This document shows, piece by piece, positions 10,106-20,621 of a DNA stretch of 64,000 nt. The DNA is taken from NCBI RefSeq assembly GCF_035046505.1, contig NC_089822.1, forward strand, positions 265,247,024 to 265,311,023, given 5' to 3'. The DNA is from Tiliqua scincoides. Its lineage: Eukaryota > Chordata > Lepidosauria > Squamata > Scincidae. Both the position numbers and the translations under genes were made by a program. A model generated the notes under the pieces. The model searched no databases. It was not told the DNA's origin and saw only the letters and a program-made list of their open reading frames with translations. Every line of letters begins with the position of its first letter. Position 1 is the stretch's first letter.

Positions 10106-11433
10106 CAGGTGAGGATGAGGGGCTGGGAGAAAACAAGGAAGCTTTGTCACTGGGAAACTCTCATGCAGATGTTGATAGAAGAGAAGAAAAGATCTCTCCA
10201 CATCCAAAGTCAGAAAGGACCTCAGAGAAGCAACATGGGTCAAAGAGGAAGAAGGAAGGCAGCCCAGTGAGAAGAACTGGTTTGTTCCTCTTGGGAGGAG
10301 GTAGGGATGAGCATGAAGACCTGCCCATCAGGCACACATTTGGGGTCCCAGAACTCTGTGCTGAGGATGGGAGTGATTTTGGTGACAGCTCGGATTTCTT
10401 AATCGACGCAGAGGGCAGGCCTCATAAACGCTCAGACTCCAAAGAGTCGCCTGGTCAGAGAGCTGACCTTGTTCATCAACAGAAAGCTCCTGCTGGCGAG
10501 CAAGTGTGCTGCTGTTCAAATTGCAGGCAAAGCTTCCTTTGCAGCTTGAGCCCAGTTGAACATGAGCAAATCTGTGTGAGAGAGGACCCTCACAAATGCT
10601 CCGGTTGTCAGGGAAACGTTGATGTGGGTTTGGCACTACAGCATGAAAAAATGCATCCAGGAGAGAAACTGTACACCTGTTTAACCTGTGGGGAAAGCTT
10701 CAGCCTCTATTCAAACCTTATGAAACATGAGCGAACACACACCAGAGAAGGGCTGCAGTTGCCCCTTGAGTGTGGAAAAAAGCCCCATCAGACCTGCCGT
10801 CCTCCTGCCCTGGAACAGGGAAGCCACGCCGGAGAGAAGCCTTATCAGTGCCCAACCTGCGGGAAGAGCTTCAGCAAGAGCTCCGGTCTTCGCTTTCACA
10901 AGAGAATCCACACAGGAGAGAGGCCATATGAATGTGCAGATTGTGGGAAAAGCTTCAGTCAGAGGTCCAACCTGATCCTGCACGAAAGAACTCACACAGG
11001 AGTGAAGCCATTCCGCTGCTCAGACTGTGGGAAGAGTTTTCTTCGCAGCTCTGACCTTGTGAGGCACGAAATCACCCACACTGGAGAGAAACCATATACG
11101 TGTTCAGAATGTGGGCGATCCTTCGGTCACAACTCCACTCTCATTGCACATGAGAGAACTCACACAGGCGAGAAGCCTTATAAGTGCTCAATTTGTGGGA
11201 GAAGCTTCCGGCACCACTCGGGCCTTATCAAACATGAGAGGACCCACACTGGAGAGAGACCCTATGCGTGTCCAGCTTGCGGGAAGGGCTTCAGTCAGAG
11301 TTCCGGGCTCACTTTACATATGAGGACTCACACTGGTGAGAAGCCCTACCAATGCTCAGCGTGTGGGAAAAGCTATAGTCAGAGATCAAAACTTACGAAG
11401 CATGAGAGAACCCACATGGCAGAAAACTTTTAG
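10106..11433 (+). CDS. gene 1, coding exon 3: linker and C2H2 zinc-finger array
   Basis: The acceptor TTTCAG at 10100-10105 gives the phase needed by the previous exon (split codon A-CA). About 140 linker residues precede eleven finger units. Unit 1 is C2HC-like, unit 2 is a residue short between Cys and His, unit 3 is canonical, unit 4 has lost key Cys/His, and units 5-11 are canonical with TGEKP-type linkers. Base-contacting residues (-1,2,3,6) of units 5-11 read KSGF, QSNL, RSDR, HSTA, HSGK, QSGL and QSKK. The protein ends HMAENF and a TAG at 11431. The product should bind a specific site with the C-terminal seven fingers; the target is unknown. Confidence 0.95.
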
Positions 11434-11802
11434 ATGTTCTGATCTGGGTTGGGGGAACCAGGAGGAAATTCAGTTTTCACCTCTGGATTGCAGGTTGTTG
11501 CACATAAAACAGAAAAACTTAAAGAGACAATTTCATGCAGAGGGCAGAATGTTGGGCTCCTTTAACCAACTGATTGTCTTTTCTCAGGGCTTGAACGAGG
11601 ATTATGGGTGATCCATGATCCTTCGCATCATGAACAACAAAATGTCCATCAGATGAAAGTTTATTCCAACAATGTGATATTTGTGTTCCTGTAATCTAGA
11701 TGTTTGCTTTGTAATCTCTAATGTTGAGTTCCCATTTTCTTAACTTGGTTTTATCTTCCATTATACTTCAACACCTCCCCTTGCTTGTATGTGTGTCTAG
11801 AC
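11434..11802 (+). other. gene 1 3' flank / probable 3' UTR
   Basis: No repeat is recognised and no AATAAA appears here. The first AATAAA-like words lie inside the hAT element that follows. Confidence 0.4.
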
Positions 11803-12124
11803 TAGGGGTGTCCAAACATTTTGGCAGGAGGGCCACATCATCTCTTTGACACTGGGGCTGGGTAAAAAAAAAGAATTTGCATTTCAAATTTGAATAAATT
11901 TACATAAATGAATATATTAGAGATGGAACTCATATGAATGAATGAAGGTCTTGCAATAGCTCAAGGCCTACGAAAGGCCTTGCACAAAGCAAGGCTGGCC
12001 TTTCCTTCGCTGCTGCAGCTGCATCACAGACATGAAACAGCAAGCACCAGAGGGAGCCCTTGACCCACAGCTCACGCGAGAGGTGGCCTTCACGCTGAGA
12101 GCAGTTGCATCAGGCCAGTAACTG
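11803..12124 (+). mobile_element. hAT element, GGGGTGTCCAAAC family, 3'-truncated
   Basis: It starts TAGGGGTGTCCAAACATTTT and follows the family (GGAGGGCCACATCATCTC, AAGGTCTTGCAATAGCTCAA), but breaks off after GCATCAGGCCAGT. It lacks the GGGCACCCCTG end seen at 20943-21389. Confidence 0.8.
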
Positions 12125-12622
12125 GTTCAGATGCACTTCTTTTTCCATCAATATGAACATCGCTAGAAAACTAGTGGGATTCTTCAGGAGTTTTTCCCAC
12201 TGCCGATAAAATTTTATGGTTTCTCATCTCCTCATTTTGATGCCATTGCAGGTGGGGTGATGGAGACATTCATGAAAATGGGTGAAAGGGCTTTCTGTGT
12301 AATCTAGCGGAATTTTCCCAAAGCTTACTCATCCTAAAAACTTTCAGAGGACATTACATGTTTACATTTTAGCGTTCCTGTATATCAGACCTTCATAGGG
12401 CAGCCTATTTAACATGTGACTTTTAAAAACGAACACACTGTTCAGTTTCATGAGGTTGTTTCCATTCCATCTGAGATTCTGTATTTGTGATGAAAATGTA
12501 GTTGGGGATTTTCACATAATTACTGGCTGTCCTATTTATAATAACCTAAGGACTCAATCTCTTTGCTTTTAGGAAAAGAATGTCGGGTCAGTTCAACAAA
12601 AGATCCAGCAGTAACTTGTCTA

Positions 12623-12626
<4 letters not shown>
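12125..12626. other. intergenic, nothing recognised
   Basis: AT-leaning sequence without a recognisable element or exon. Confidence 0.4.
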
Positions 12627-12705
<79 letters not shown>

Positions 12706-12711
12706 TGTGTC
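12627..12711. repeat. (TG)n(GA)n compound microsatellite
   Basis: About 16 TG units pass directly into about 20 GA units, then a short TG run. Long open frames across it in several phases are artefacts of the repeat. Confidence 0.95.
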
Positions 12712-12823
12712 TCTTCTGGAGACTTTCCTGAAGAAGTACTTCATCACAAGATTGGAAGAGAACAAGCCTATATAGCTAGATTTCATCTGACTAAATCCGT
12801 CATGTGGCACTTACAGTCTAGCT

Positions 12824-13165
12824 TAGGGGTCTCAAACATAAGGCCCGGGGGCCGAATACAGCCCCCAGAAGCTTTTTATCTGGCCCTCAGGTTCTCAGCT
12901 GCTGAGCAATGCTGAGATGTTACTGCTGAAAAGGCAGCCCATGTGAAAATTGGGCTTTTCCATATCTTGAAATATGATCAAGGTTTGCATATTTTATCTT
13001 CTGTCATTTTCAGCTAAGGAGTTTCTATGTGAGAACAAAGTGTTGATTTCTGACCATCAGTTGCTTAATGATGTCAATTTCTGCTTCATGATGTCACTTC
13101 CTGCCCCAGCAGGAGCCCTGAATGCTGACTTTGGCCCTCTGTATGAAACAAGTTTGACATCCCTG
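12824..13165 (+). mobile_element. non-autonomous hAT element, GGGGTGTCAAAC family
   Basis: The start TAGGGGTCTCAAACATAAGG and end AAGTTTGACATCCCTG are inverted. Flanks GTCTAGCT (12816-12823) and GTCTGGCT (13166-13173) match at seven of eight bases. Same family as 5204-5542. Confidence 0.88.
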
Positions 13166-13173
13166 GTCTGGCT

Positions 13174-13960
13174 TGTTGTCCTCATAAAACCAGACTCCTA
13201 CCAGAAGCTTGCGATTTCCATCCTTGCAGTTACTAATTTAAAATAAAAACAATCCTTTATGCAAAATGTGGGGCTGGGTTTATTTATTTATTAAATATTG
13301 ACAATCGAAAGCAGAGGAGAAGCAGGTCTTTCTTTGGAGCTTTGCATTCACATGGATTATTCCTGCTGGACCTTGCCTCTCCCCCTCCACCTGCTTCACC
13401 CCATGTGACTGTGGTGCAAAGGCAGAGCACCTCTTGGATGCATGAGGTCCCAGGTCCAGCTCGTGACATCTCTGGGTTGACTGAAACCCTGGAGATCCAC
13501 TTCCAGTCAGTGTAGCCAGTATTGAACTAGAGATGGTCTAATAGCAGTCTGATTCGTGCAGCATTTTCTCGTGCACCTGTGATGAGGTGCGCCTTTGTGG
13601 TTGAGCACTGTTCCTGGGAATGTCATGTGCATGACAGGGTGGAGGCACTGGAATACCCGGCAATGTGGAAGGAGGACCCCTGGGACAGTTCTTCGCTATT
13701 ATGGTGTTGCACTATGAAATAAGGTGTTGCACTCCCTCACTTCCTTCAAATCACACCTCAGAACCCCCAACTCCTTAGCTTGCATGCCTCTGGAATGGAA
13801 AAGAAAGAAAGAGGGGAATGGGGGACAAGAGCAAGCCTGGAGGAAAAGTCCTCCAGGGAGCCGGAGGAGCAGAGACCGGCACCTCACCAGGTCAGAGGAC
13901 AACACTTGGCATGCTACTTCAGGCACCTTGAGGTTTGGTTGTGATCTGGCACCACCGCCC
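13174..13960. other. intergenic with weak SINE traces
   Basis: A diverged L3/MIR-like piece (CCAGTCAGTGTAGCCAGTAT) lies near 13503-13540. An AATAAA occurs at about 13244, and (TTTA)n near 13280. No gene seen. Confidence 0.4.
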
Positions 13961-13963
13961 CAT

Positions 13964-14745
13964 AAGAACATAAGAACAGCCCCACTGGATCAGGCCATAG
14001 GCCCATCTAGTCCAGCTTCCTGCATCTCACAGCAGCCCCACCAAATGCCCCAGGGAGCACACCAGATAACAAGAGACCTGCAAGGCTTTCTGGGAATTGT
14101 AGTTAAGAACATAAGAACAGCCCCACTGGATCAGGCCATAGGCCCATCTAGTCCAGCTTCCTGTATCTCACAGCGGCCCACCAAATGTCCCAAGGAGCAC
14201 GCCAGATAACAAGAGACCTGCAAGGCCTCCTGGGAATTGTAGTTAAGAACATAAGAACAGCCCCACTGGATCAGGCCATAGGCCCATCTAGTCCAGCTTC
14301 CTGCATCTCACAGCAGCCCCACCAAATGCCCCAGGGAGCACACCAGATAACAAGAGACCTGCAAGGCTTTCTGGGAATTGTAGTTAAGAACATAAGAACA
14401 GCCCCACTGGATCAGGCCATAGGCCCATCTAGTCCAGCTTCCTGTATCTCACAGCGGCCCACCAAATGTCCCAAGGAGCACGCCAGATAACAAGAGACCT
14501 GCAAGGCCTCCTGGGAATTGTAGTTAAGAACATAAGAACAGCCCCACTGGATCAGGCCATAGGCCCATCTAGTCCTGCTTCCTGTATCTCACAGCGGCCC
14601 ACCAAATGCCCAGGGAGCACACCAGATAACAAGAGACCTCATCCTGGTGCCCTCCCTTGCATTGGCATTCTGACATAACCCATTTCTAAAATCAGGAGGT
14701 TGCGCATGCACATCATGGCTTGTACCCCGTAATGGATTTTTCCAC
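13964..14745 (-). repeat. tandem array of CR1 3' tails with an alternating dimer structure
   Basis: Five successive copies of the CR1 end begin at about 13964, 14104, 14245, 14385 and 14526 (spacing 141, 140, 141, 140). The first four alternate between type A (TGCATCTCACAGCAGCCCC with GCAAGGCTTTCTGGG) and type B (TGTATCTCACAGCGGCCC with GCAAGGCCTCCTGGG), so the true period is a 281-bp dimer repeated twice. Each ends in GGGAATTGTAGTTAAGAACA. The fifth copy is an ordinary CR1 tail running on to about 14745. Confidence 0.92.
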
Positions 14746-15158
14746 TGCTGTCAAATTGAAAACCCAAATGAAAGAGCACCGACATTCAAATGAAACAGAG
14801 ATACAAATGCAACAAAACACACAAAGAGTGTCTTCCAGTCCAAGGAATAGAAGGGGGAGCAGAGGTAGCAAGTGGGCCTGGTGGGGAGGTTGCCTTCTGC
14901 CAATCTCCTGCCTGAGGCAACCACCTCAGCAGACCTCATGGATGGGCCAGCATTGGGTGGGGATGGATGAGAAAGCCTTTTAATAAAGTTAAATTAAAAG
15001 ATTTAAATATCAATACAAAAGGCAAACCCCCTGCGGGGAGATCAAGAGTTAAATTGTTAATTCTAATAATTCATTTTAGCAGTGCAATCCTACTGTCTTC
15101 CCTGGAAGCAACCACAGTGGGATTTACTTGAGTGTAGCCGCATAAAATTGTGCTACAC
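14746..15158. other. intergenic, nothing firm
   Basis: It includes a GTGGGATTTACTTGAGTGTA stretch near 15117 resembling one arm of the CTACTCAGAAGTAAG repeat. No exon seen. Confidence 0.4.
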
Positions 15159-16097
15159 CAGCATTTCCCAAACTGTGGGTTGAGACTCCCCAGTGGGTCT
15201 CAAGATGATTTTTGATGGGCTGTGAAAAGTTTCTGAAATTTTATTTTTCTTTAAACTTTACAAGCACCCTTGCCCAGTTTGCAGAAGAAAATTGCAGCAG
15301 TGGGCAATCCAGATGGAGAGACCAACCATCTTGTGGCTAGAACGCTCACCTGTGATGTGAGGTCATCTTCATACCCCCAAATCACAATGTCACATTTGTA
15401 AATGTGTAAATACATTTCTCTAGTATTTCTCTAGTATTTAGCATGCTGTAGATCAAGTGTGAAGCCAGTTTCAGCTTTTTTCTGGCCTGGATGTCCCTAA
15501 CTGGACATCTTGCTCTGCAGTTCAGCTTTCTGGGTTCCCTAGAATGACTGAAAATGTTTGGCGGAACAGTCCTTGAGCTCCATGCCTAGGCAAGTGTAGC
15601 AAACGTCTACACTCACACACACTATATGTAAGATCTCCACTAGCCTCAGGAGCACAGGACCCTAATATCATTACTTAATAATTTATTATTCATTAATAAA
15701 AATATTTTCTCTTTTTTTTCTAATAAGGCTACGTGGGTCATGATAGATTGTCTTTTAAAAAGTGGGTCCTGGTCAATGTGACCAGATGCCCTCCTTTTTC
15801 CAGGACATGTCCTCTATTTTAGCCTGATGTCCTGGAAAAGAAATGTCCTCCTTTCCCCAGTGAGCAGGCAGCGCAGAGCCTTCTTGGAATCAATAAATTA
15901 TATGTAATATAGTTTTAAATTTAATAATAAGTAATATAGTGTTTAAATGAGCCACAAGAAATCAATATACAAGTGTTTTTAGTTTTTATTTTGTCATGTT
16001 CTCTTGGATGTTCTACACTGTGGGGTGCCTTGTCCTCTTTTGTGGTTATGTCATCTGGTCACCGTGGTCTTGGTGCTAAAAAGTTTGGGAACCACCG
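15159..16097. mobile_element. hAT-like element interrupted by another hAT-like element
   Basis: Ends CAGCATTTCCCAAACTGTGG and AAAAGTTTGGGAACCACCG are inverted. The element is split by the insertion at 15774-16066. Flanks GCTACACC / GCTTTACC agree at six of eight bases. Confidence 0.65.
15774..16066. mobile_element. non-autonomous hAT-like element (CAGGGTGACCAGATG family), nested
   Basis: It has ends CAATGTGACCAGATGCCCTC and GTCATCTGGTCACCGTG. Target duplications GTCCTGGT (15766-15773) and GTCTTGGT (16067-16074) match at seven of eight. It is a relative of 981-1289 and shares CAGCGCAGAGCCTTCTTG. Confidence 0.88.
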
Positions 16098-16106
16098 CTT
16101 TACCGT

Positions 16107-16927
16107 CAGTGGTTCCCAAACATTTTAGCACCCACTTTATAAAAGGACACTCTATAGCAGTGTTTCTCAAAATGTGGGTCGGGACCCACTAAGTGGGTCG
16201 TGAACCAATTTCAAGTGGGTCCCCATTCATTTCAATATTTTATTTTTAATATATACGACAATGCTACCATGGTATGTGACAGCATTTGGGGAAATGTTAC
16301 AGACCTATACTTTTAACAAGCTACTCTATATATGCTTTTAACAATGATAGTGAATGGGACTTACTCCTGGGTAAGTGTGGGTAGGATTACAGCCTAGGAT
16401 TGTTTAAAATTTTCCTGTTTGATGATGTCACTTCCAGTCATGACATCACTTCTGGTGGATCCCTGCAGATTCTCATTCTAAAAAGTGGGTCCCGGTGCTA
16501 AATGTGTGGGAACCACTGCTCTATAGGGACCCACCTAGGTTTACAAGACTTTTCAAAAAGGAGACCTAGAAAGAAATAATATTTTCTTTAAGAAATATTT
16601 ATAAGAAATATTACTTATAAACAAGTAAATTACTTACAAGTAATACTTATAAATAAATATTTATCTAAATAAATAAATAAATAAAATTAAATAAATAAAT
16701 ATTTATTTATAAGTAATAATAGCCAGCAAAAGCGATTAGCAACTACCTTGCAAACTTCAGGAGCTGAGCTCTTTGCCCGGTAATTAGCATTTACAGGATC
16801 TGACTTTTGACCAGCCTCAGGGCTTGAGGCAATTAGTCATCTGATCCTTCCATCACTCTTTGGTGACCCACCAAAAATCAGATCGTGACCCACCAGTGGG
16901 TCCCGACCCCCAGTTTGGGAACCACTG
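16107..16927. mobile_element. hAT-like element (CAGTGGTTCCCAAAC ends), host of a nested copy
   Basis: Left end CAGTGGTTCCCAAACATTTT and right end CAGTTTGGGAACCACTG form inverted termini. The interior includes an AAAT/TTAT-rich palindromic stretch (about 16600-16720). The element is split by 16158-16518. Confidence 0.8.
16158..16518 (+). mobile_element. non-autonomous hAT element (GTGGGTC family), nested
   Basis: Ends are CAGTGTTTCTCAAAATGTGG and TGTGTGGGAACCACTG. The target duplication CTCTATAG is perfect (16150-16157 and 16519-16526). Interior words TATTTTATTTTTAATATA and GTGGGTAGGATTACAGCC are shared with 26579, 52633 and 56036. Confidence 0.93.
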
Positions 16928-17029
16928 CATGCATTCCTGTGGCTCTGCGTGCCTGAAGGAGTTAACCAGAAAGAGCCTCCTTTCCTAGAGAGGCACTGGT
17001 CCCACTTCTGAAAAGGCTCCTTCCTGCCC

Positions 17030-17330
17030 TGCCCCCTCCGGGTGGGAAAGTGGCACCTGGAGTTTGGGGACCCCACCGGTCTGCGATCCCCCCTAAGGAG
17101 GTAAGGGGCGGGGAGGCTCCCCTGAGCAGGGCGGCCAGAGGCGCCGAGCGCTCAGGCGTGGGAAAAAGAGGCTGCTGGTTCCCACGCCCAGCGCAGCTGC
17201 TTCTCTGGGCGGGGGCTGCCAGGAAAGCGCCCTGCAGACAAAAGCAGGCGTGGGGGGCTGCTTTCGCCCCTTCCCTTTGTGCGCATTGGGGGTCCGTGGA
17301 AGGAGGGGAGCTCCCCAGATCCCACGTTGC
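17030..17330 (+). promoter_or_regulatory. CpG-rich block with a strong donor: candidate promoter and first exon of gene 2
   Basis: This is the most CpG-dense stretch of the window, with about 25 CpGs, GGGGCGGGG and GGGCGGGGGC Sp1-like boxes, and no TATA box. The sequence CTAAGGAG then GTAAGGGG at 17101 is a good splice donor. Its place 2.7 kb upstream of the gene 2 SCAN exon and on the same strand fits the usual layout of these genes, a non-coding first exon in a CpG island. Transcription is inferred. Confidence 0.55.
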
Positions 17331-17381
17331 AAGGGGCTTACTCGGAAGTAAACCTCAGCCAGCTCAATGGGGCTCGTTCCT

Positions 17382-17696
17382 GAAGGGCGTGTCATTAGTC
17401 TGTGGAACTCCTTGCCACAGAATGTGGAGATGATGTCTGCCCAAGATGCCTTTAAAAGGGGATTGGACAAATTTCTGGAGGAAAAGTCCACTGCAGGTGA
17501 CAAGCCCTGATGGGGATGTGCAACCTCCTGATTTTTGATGATCTCAGAATACCTGATGGAAGGGAGGGCACAGGAGGCAGGTCTCTAGTCGCCTTGCAGG
17601 CTCCCTGAAGCATCTGGTGGGCCACTGTGAGTTACAGGAAGCTGGATTAGATGGGCCTTTGGCCTGATTGATCCAGCAGGACTCTTATGTTCTTAT
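17382..17696 (+). mobile_element. CR1-type LINE 3' end
   Basis: It begins at GGGCGTGTCATTAGTCTGTG in the last coding part (LWNSLPQNV) and ends CTCTTATGTTCTTATG. Strongly 5'-truncated. Confidence 0.88.
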
Positions 17697-17786
17697 GCAG
17701 CCTCAATCTGTGTCTGTCTTGGTCGTAGGATGGCAGTCTGTTTAACAAGAGAAACAAAAGACAGTCAATGCAACTGATGCTTCTAG

Positions 17787-17979
17787 CAGTGGCGTAGCTA
17801 GAGGGGGTGCAAAGTACTAAGTTTTGTAGGGAGCCTCCCAGCGGCATGCAAGCAGCCCCTCTCCCTCCCCTCCAGATCCATTCTGGGTGTTGGGAGCTAA
17901 ACAGATGTGACCATGGAATGAAAGCGGTTCGTTTTGCTCCCACCCACCTGGAATGGCTTTGCACCCCCTCTAGCCACTA
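17787..17979. mobile_element. short hAT-like element with perfect 8-bp duplication
   Basis: The left end CAGTGGCGTAGCTAGAGGGG and right end CTTTGCACCCCCTCTAGCCA are inverted. GCTTCTAG is duplicated exactly at 17779-17786 and 17980-17987. Same family as 4639-4853. Confidence 0.9.
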
Positions 17980-17987
17980 GCTTCTAG

Positions 17988-19576
17988 GCGTGTTTACTTC
18001 AGAGGAAGGACCTAGATCAGTGGGAGACTAGCGCATGCTTTGGGTGAGAAGGTCCTGAGTTCACGCCCTGATGTCACCAGTCAAAAGGAACAGGGTAGCA
18101 GGTGATGGAAGAGATTCTGTACCCAGGGTAGACAGTACCCAGCTAGAGAGATAAATACTTCAGGTTTTATGTTCACAGTTAAGGTCTACTGAGTTCAGTG
18201 GGTTCTGAGCTGTACTGAGTTCTACTGAGTTCAGTATGTTCTGTGCAACTCTATGCAGACCTTGAAAGTTCTTGCTGTAGCCTCCCTTCAAATATAGATA
18301 TAATGGATATTGTGCACAGATTTTTCCAGAAGGGGTAGCGGTGTGAGTCTGTTGCAACAAAATATAATGAAGCATCTTGGAATGCCTTAAAAACAAACAC
18401 ATTTTCAACAGCGTGAGCTGTGGCCCGCTTCTGCTACAGCCTGCTTCGAGAGATGCATGAAGTGTTGCAGTAACATAGCTGAGGACGGTGACAAAATGAT
18501 AAATACTGCAGGTGTCACAACACATCACGTAAGCTCCCCCCCTTCACACTATCGGAGTCATTCCGGGCAGCAGCGGCAATGCTCAGGTGCACGTTGAACC
18601 AAACGTTGCCCACTCATTGCTGCCCAGAATGGCTCTAACAGCAAGTGGGAGGGGCAGCTTATAGGGCACATTGCGGCACCTGTAGTACTTAGCATTTTTG
18701 CCCCCCTCTGGCTACACTACTGAAGTGTTGTTGTTGTCATTGTTAATACATTTTTATCGTGTCCTTTCTCCAGGGATCTCTGGGCAGTTTGTATGATGTG
18801 TCCATCCTAGGGCCAGCCCAAGTCTTCCTGAGCTGGCATGCCAAATGCCCGACCTTACCCACTGGCATTTCTCCCACTTTCCCTTGTTCTAGCTCAGCTC
18901 CCTTCCGTGTTTCCTTGTCCCTCTGTCCCCCTCTCCCTTATCCAATCCAAGCATTGGAACCAAGCAGGCAGAGATGGACACCCTCCACCAATCTCCAGTT
19001 TATTTAATATATTTCTATACTGCTCTCTAAAAACTTTATACACATTCCGGAGCTGAGGGAGGTGGCCCGCCACCTTCTCCCTCCCTGGGGGCAGTGGGTG
19101 TTACAGCCCCTGGGCCCCATCCATCACCACATCATCAACTTGATACAGGGATGATTGTTTTAATGAATGTGAACAATATGTCAAAACAGAAGGCTAAAAG
19201 TAATTCACCATGTATGACTTTATACTATATGTATAGTGGATCTCTCTACACAATGTAGTTTTTTTAACACAATGCACGCAGAGAAAAAAGTATATTTTTT
19301 GCTGGCAGATAGAACTCATTCTTGTAGTTCGGTGATGTCATGAACCACAGCCTTGCTTTCATTAGTCTCCAAACCAGCACCAAACTGGAAAGTTTCATCC
19401 ACTGTACAGGGCCATCCTGCTGAACAAATTTTAATCACAGGTAAGCCATGGATGGAGTGTGGGCTATGAAGCCCCATGGTTTGTGGTTCACAATGACGTT
19501 TTAAGAGCAGCTAGCAGCTGTCAGCTTGACTCGGGGCTTCGAAATTGTAAATAAGACATGTAAAGAATGAATAGGG
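17988..19576. other. probable 5' intron of gene 2, few repeats
   Basis: It holds a SINE-like stretch near 18018-18125 (B-box-like GAGTTCACGCC), and at 18178-18245 several copies of CTACTGAGTTCAGT-type words. A SINE-tail-like piece (TTTTTATCGTGTCCTTTCTC) lies near 18750. No coding exon seen. Confidence 0.4.
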
Positions 19577-19790
19577 CAGCGATCTTCAACCAGTGTGCTG
19601 TGAATGGTCTCCAGATGTGCCATGGGAGCGTGAGGGAGGGTCATTTATTAGTGGGGCCATTGGGGGATGCGAGCCCCCCCCACCGGCAGTGTGGTGTGCC
19701 TTGTCAATTGTAAAAAAAACTGATGGTGTGCCTTGATAATTTTAGAGCCTTGTCAGTGTACCATGAGATGAACAAGGTTGAAAATTGCTG
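19577..19790 (-). mobile_element. short hAT-like element abutting the gene 2 start
   Basis: Ends are CAGCGATCTTCAACC and GGTTGAAAATTGCTG. Flanks GAATAGGG and GGATAAGG agree at six of eight. The right flank ends one base before the first ATG (19800) of the open frame that contains the SCAN exon, so the mRNA leader of gene 2 is probably partly transposon-derived. Confidence 0.82.
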
Positions 19791-19823
19791 GGATAAGGAA
19801 TGTCTCTTCCTGGAAAGAAAAAG

Positions 19824-20621
19824 ATGGCATCAGAACAGGTGTCGGCAGAAGAACAGGACCAAGCAGCATTTGAGAAGGAAATGCAGCTAGAAGTGGAAAT
19901 GGAAGCTCTGGATCCAGAGGGACGTGACTCGGGTGATGAGTTGAAAGCACTGGAGGAGGAGGAGGAAAAGGAGGAAGAAAATCCTCAAGTTGTCCAACAT
20001 GCTGTGGACTTGCTCAGATGGTCAGCATCACCTCAGGTGAAACAGGAACCAGATGATGACCTGACAGAACATTGGGAAGCCCAGTGGCAAGAGTTCTTGA
20101 AGGCCACCCCATCCCTTCGCTCACGACTTGAAGACTCGCCAACGCCAGGACACCCGTCGTGGACTGACACCAAAGCCTTCCTTGCCTCATTTGAAGGAGC
20201 CGGCAACGCCTGCCGGTGGGGTCGAGGAGAGTGGGTGACCCATCTCATCCCGGCTCTTGGGAGAGAAGCAGAGCAGGCCCTGAGCAGTGTGGATACCAGT
20301 GAAATGGGTTCCTCCTGCAAGGCTAGAAAAGACTCCATTAGTGCAAAAAGCCAAGACTTGCAACTGTGCTCCCAAAAGGTTGAGGGGCCCCATGAGGTTT
20401 GTTCAAGACTCCGGGCACTTTGCCAGCAGTGGCTGAAGCCAAAAACACCCATGGAGGAGCAGGTCTTGGAGCTGGTCATCCTGGAGCAATTCCTGACCAT
20501 CCTGCCACTGGACATGCAGAGCTGGGTCAGGGAACACCACCCAGAGACGTGCACCCAAGCAGCATCCCTGGCGGAGGACTTCCTGTTGAGGTGGCAAGAG
20601 GCCGAGGGGCAGGAATTGGAG
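19824..20621 (+). CDS. gene 2, coding exon 1: SCAN domain of a SCAN/C2H2 zinc-finger protein
   Basis: First coding exon of a predicted 632-residue factor (exons 19824-20621, 21871-21985, 25149-26134). An earlier in-frame ATG at 19800 would add eight residues; MASEQ at 19824 matches paralogue starts. Features: a Glu-rich run around residues 40-55 (EEEEEKEEE), a sumoylation-type V-K-Q-E motif followed by PDDD, and a SCAN box at about 178-265 ([59 protein letters not shown]). The first SCAN helix, RQRFRQF in the paralogues, has become KSQDLQLC, so dimerisation may be altered. It ends phase 0 at GAG then GTGAGAG. Confidence 0.92.

Noticed and set aside
10328-11603. Several open frames of 70-102 codons on both strands over the gene 1 finger exon
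   Set aside because: They are shadows of the finger repeats in other frames; the same pattern occurs over the finger exons of genes 2-4.
13964-14745. Possible CRISPR-like or satellite array
   Set aside because: Units are CR1 LINE tails with no spacer pattern, and the host is a vertebrate. It is described as a tandem LINE-tail array instead.
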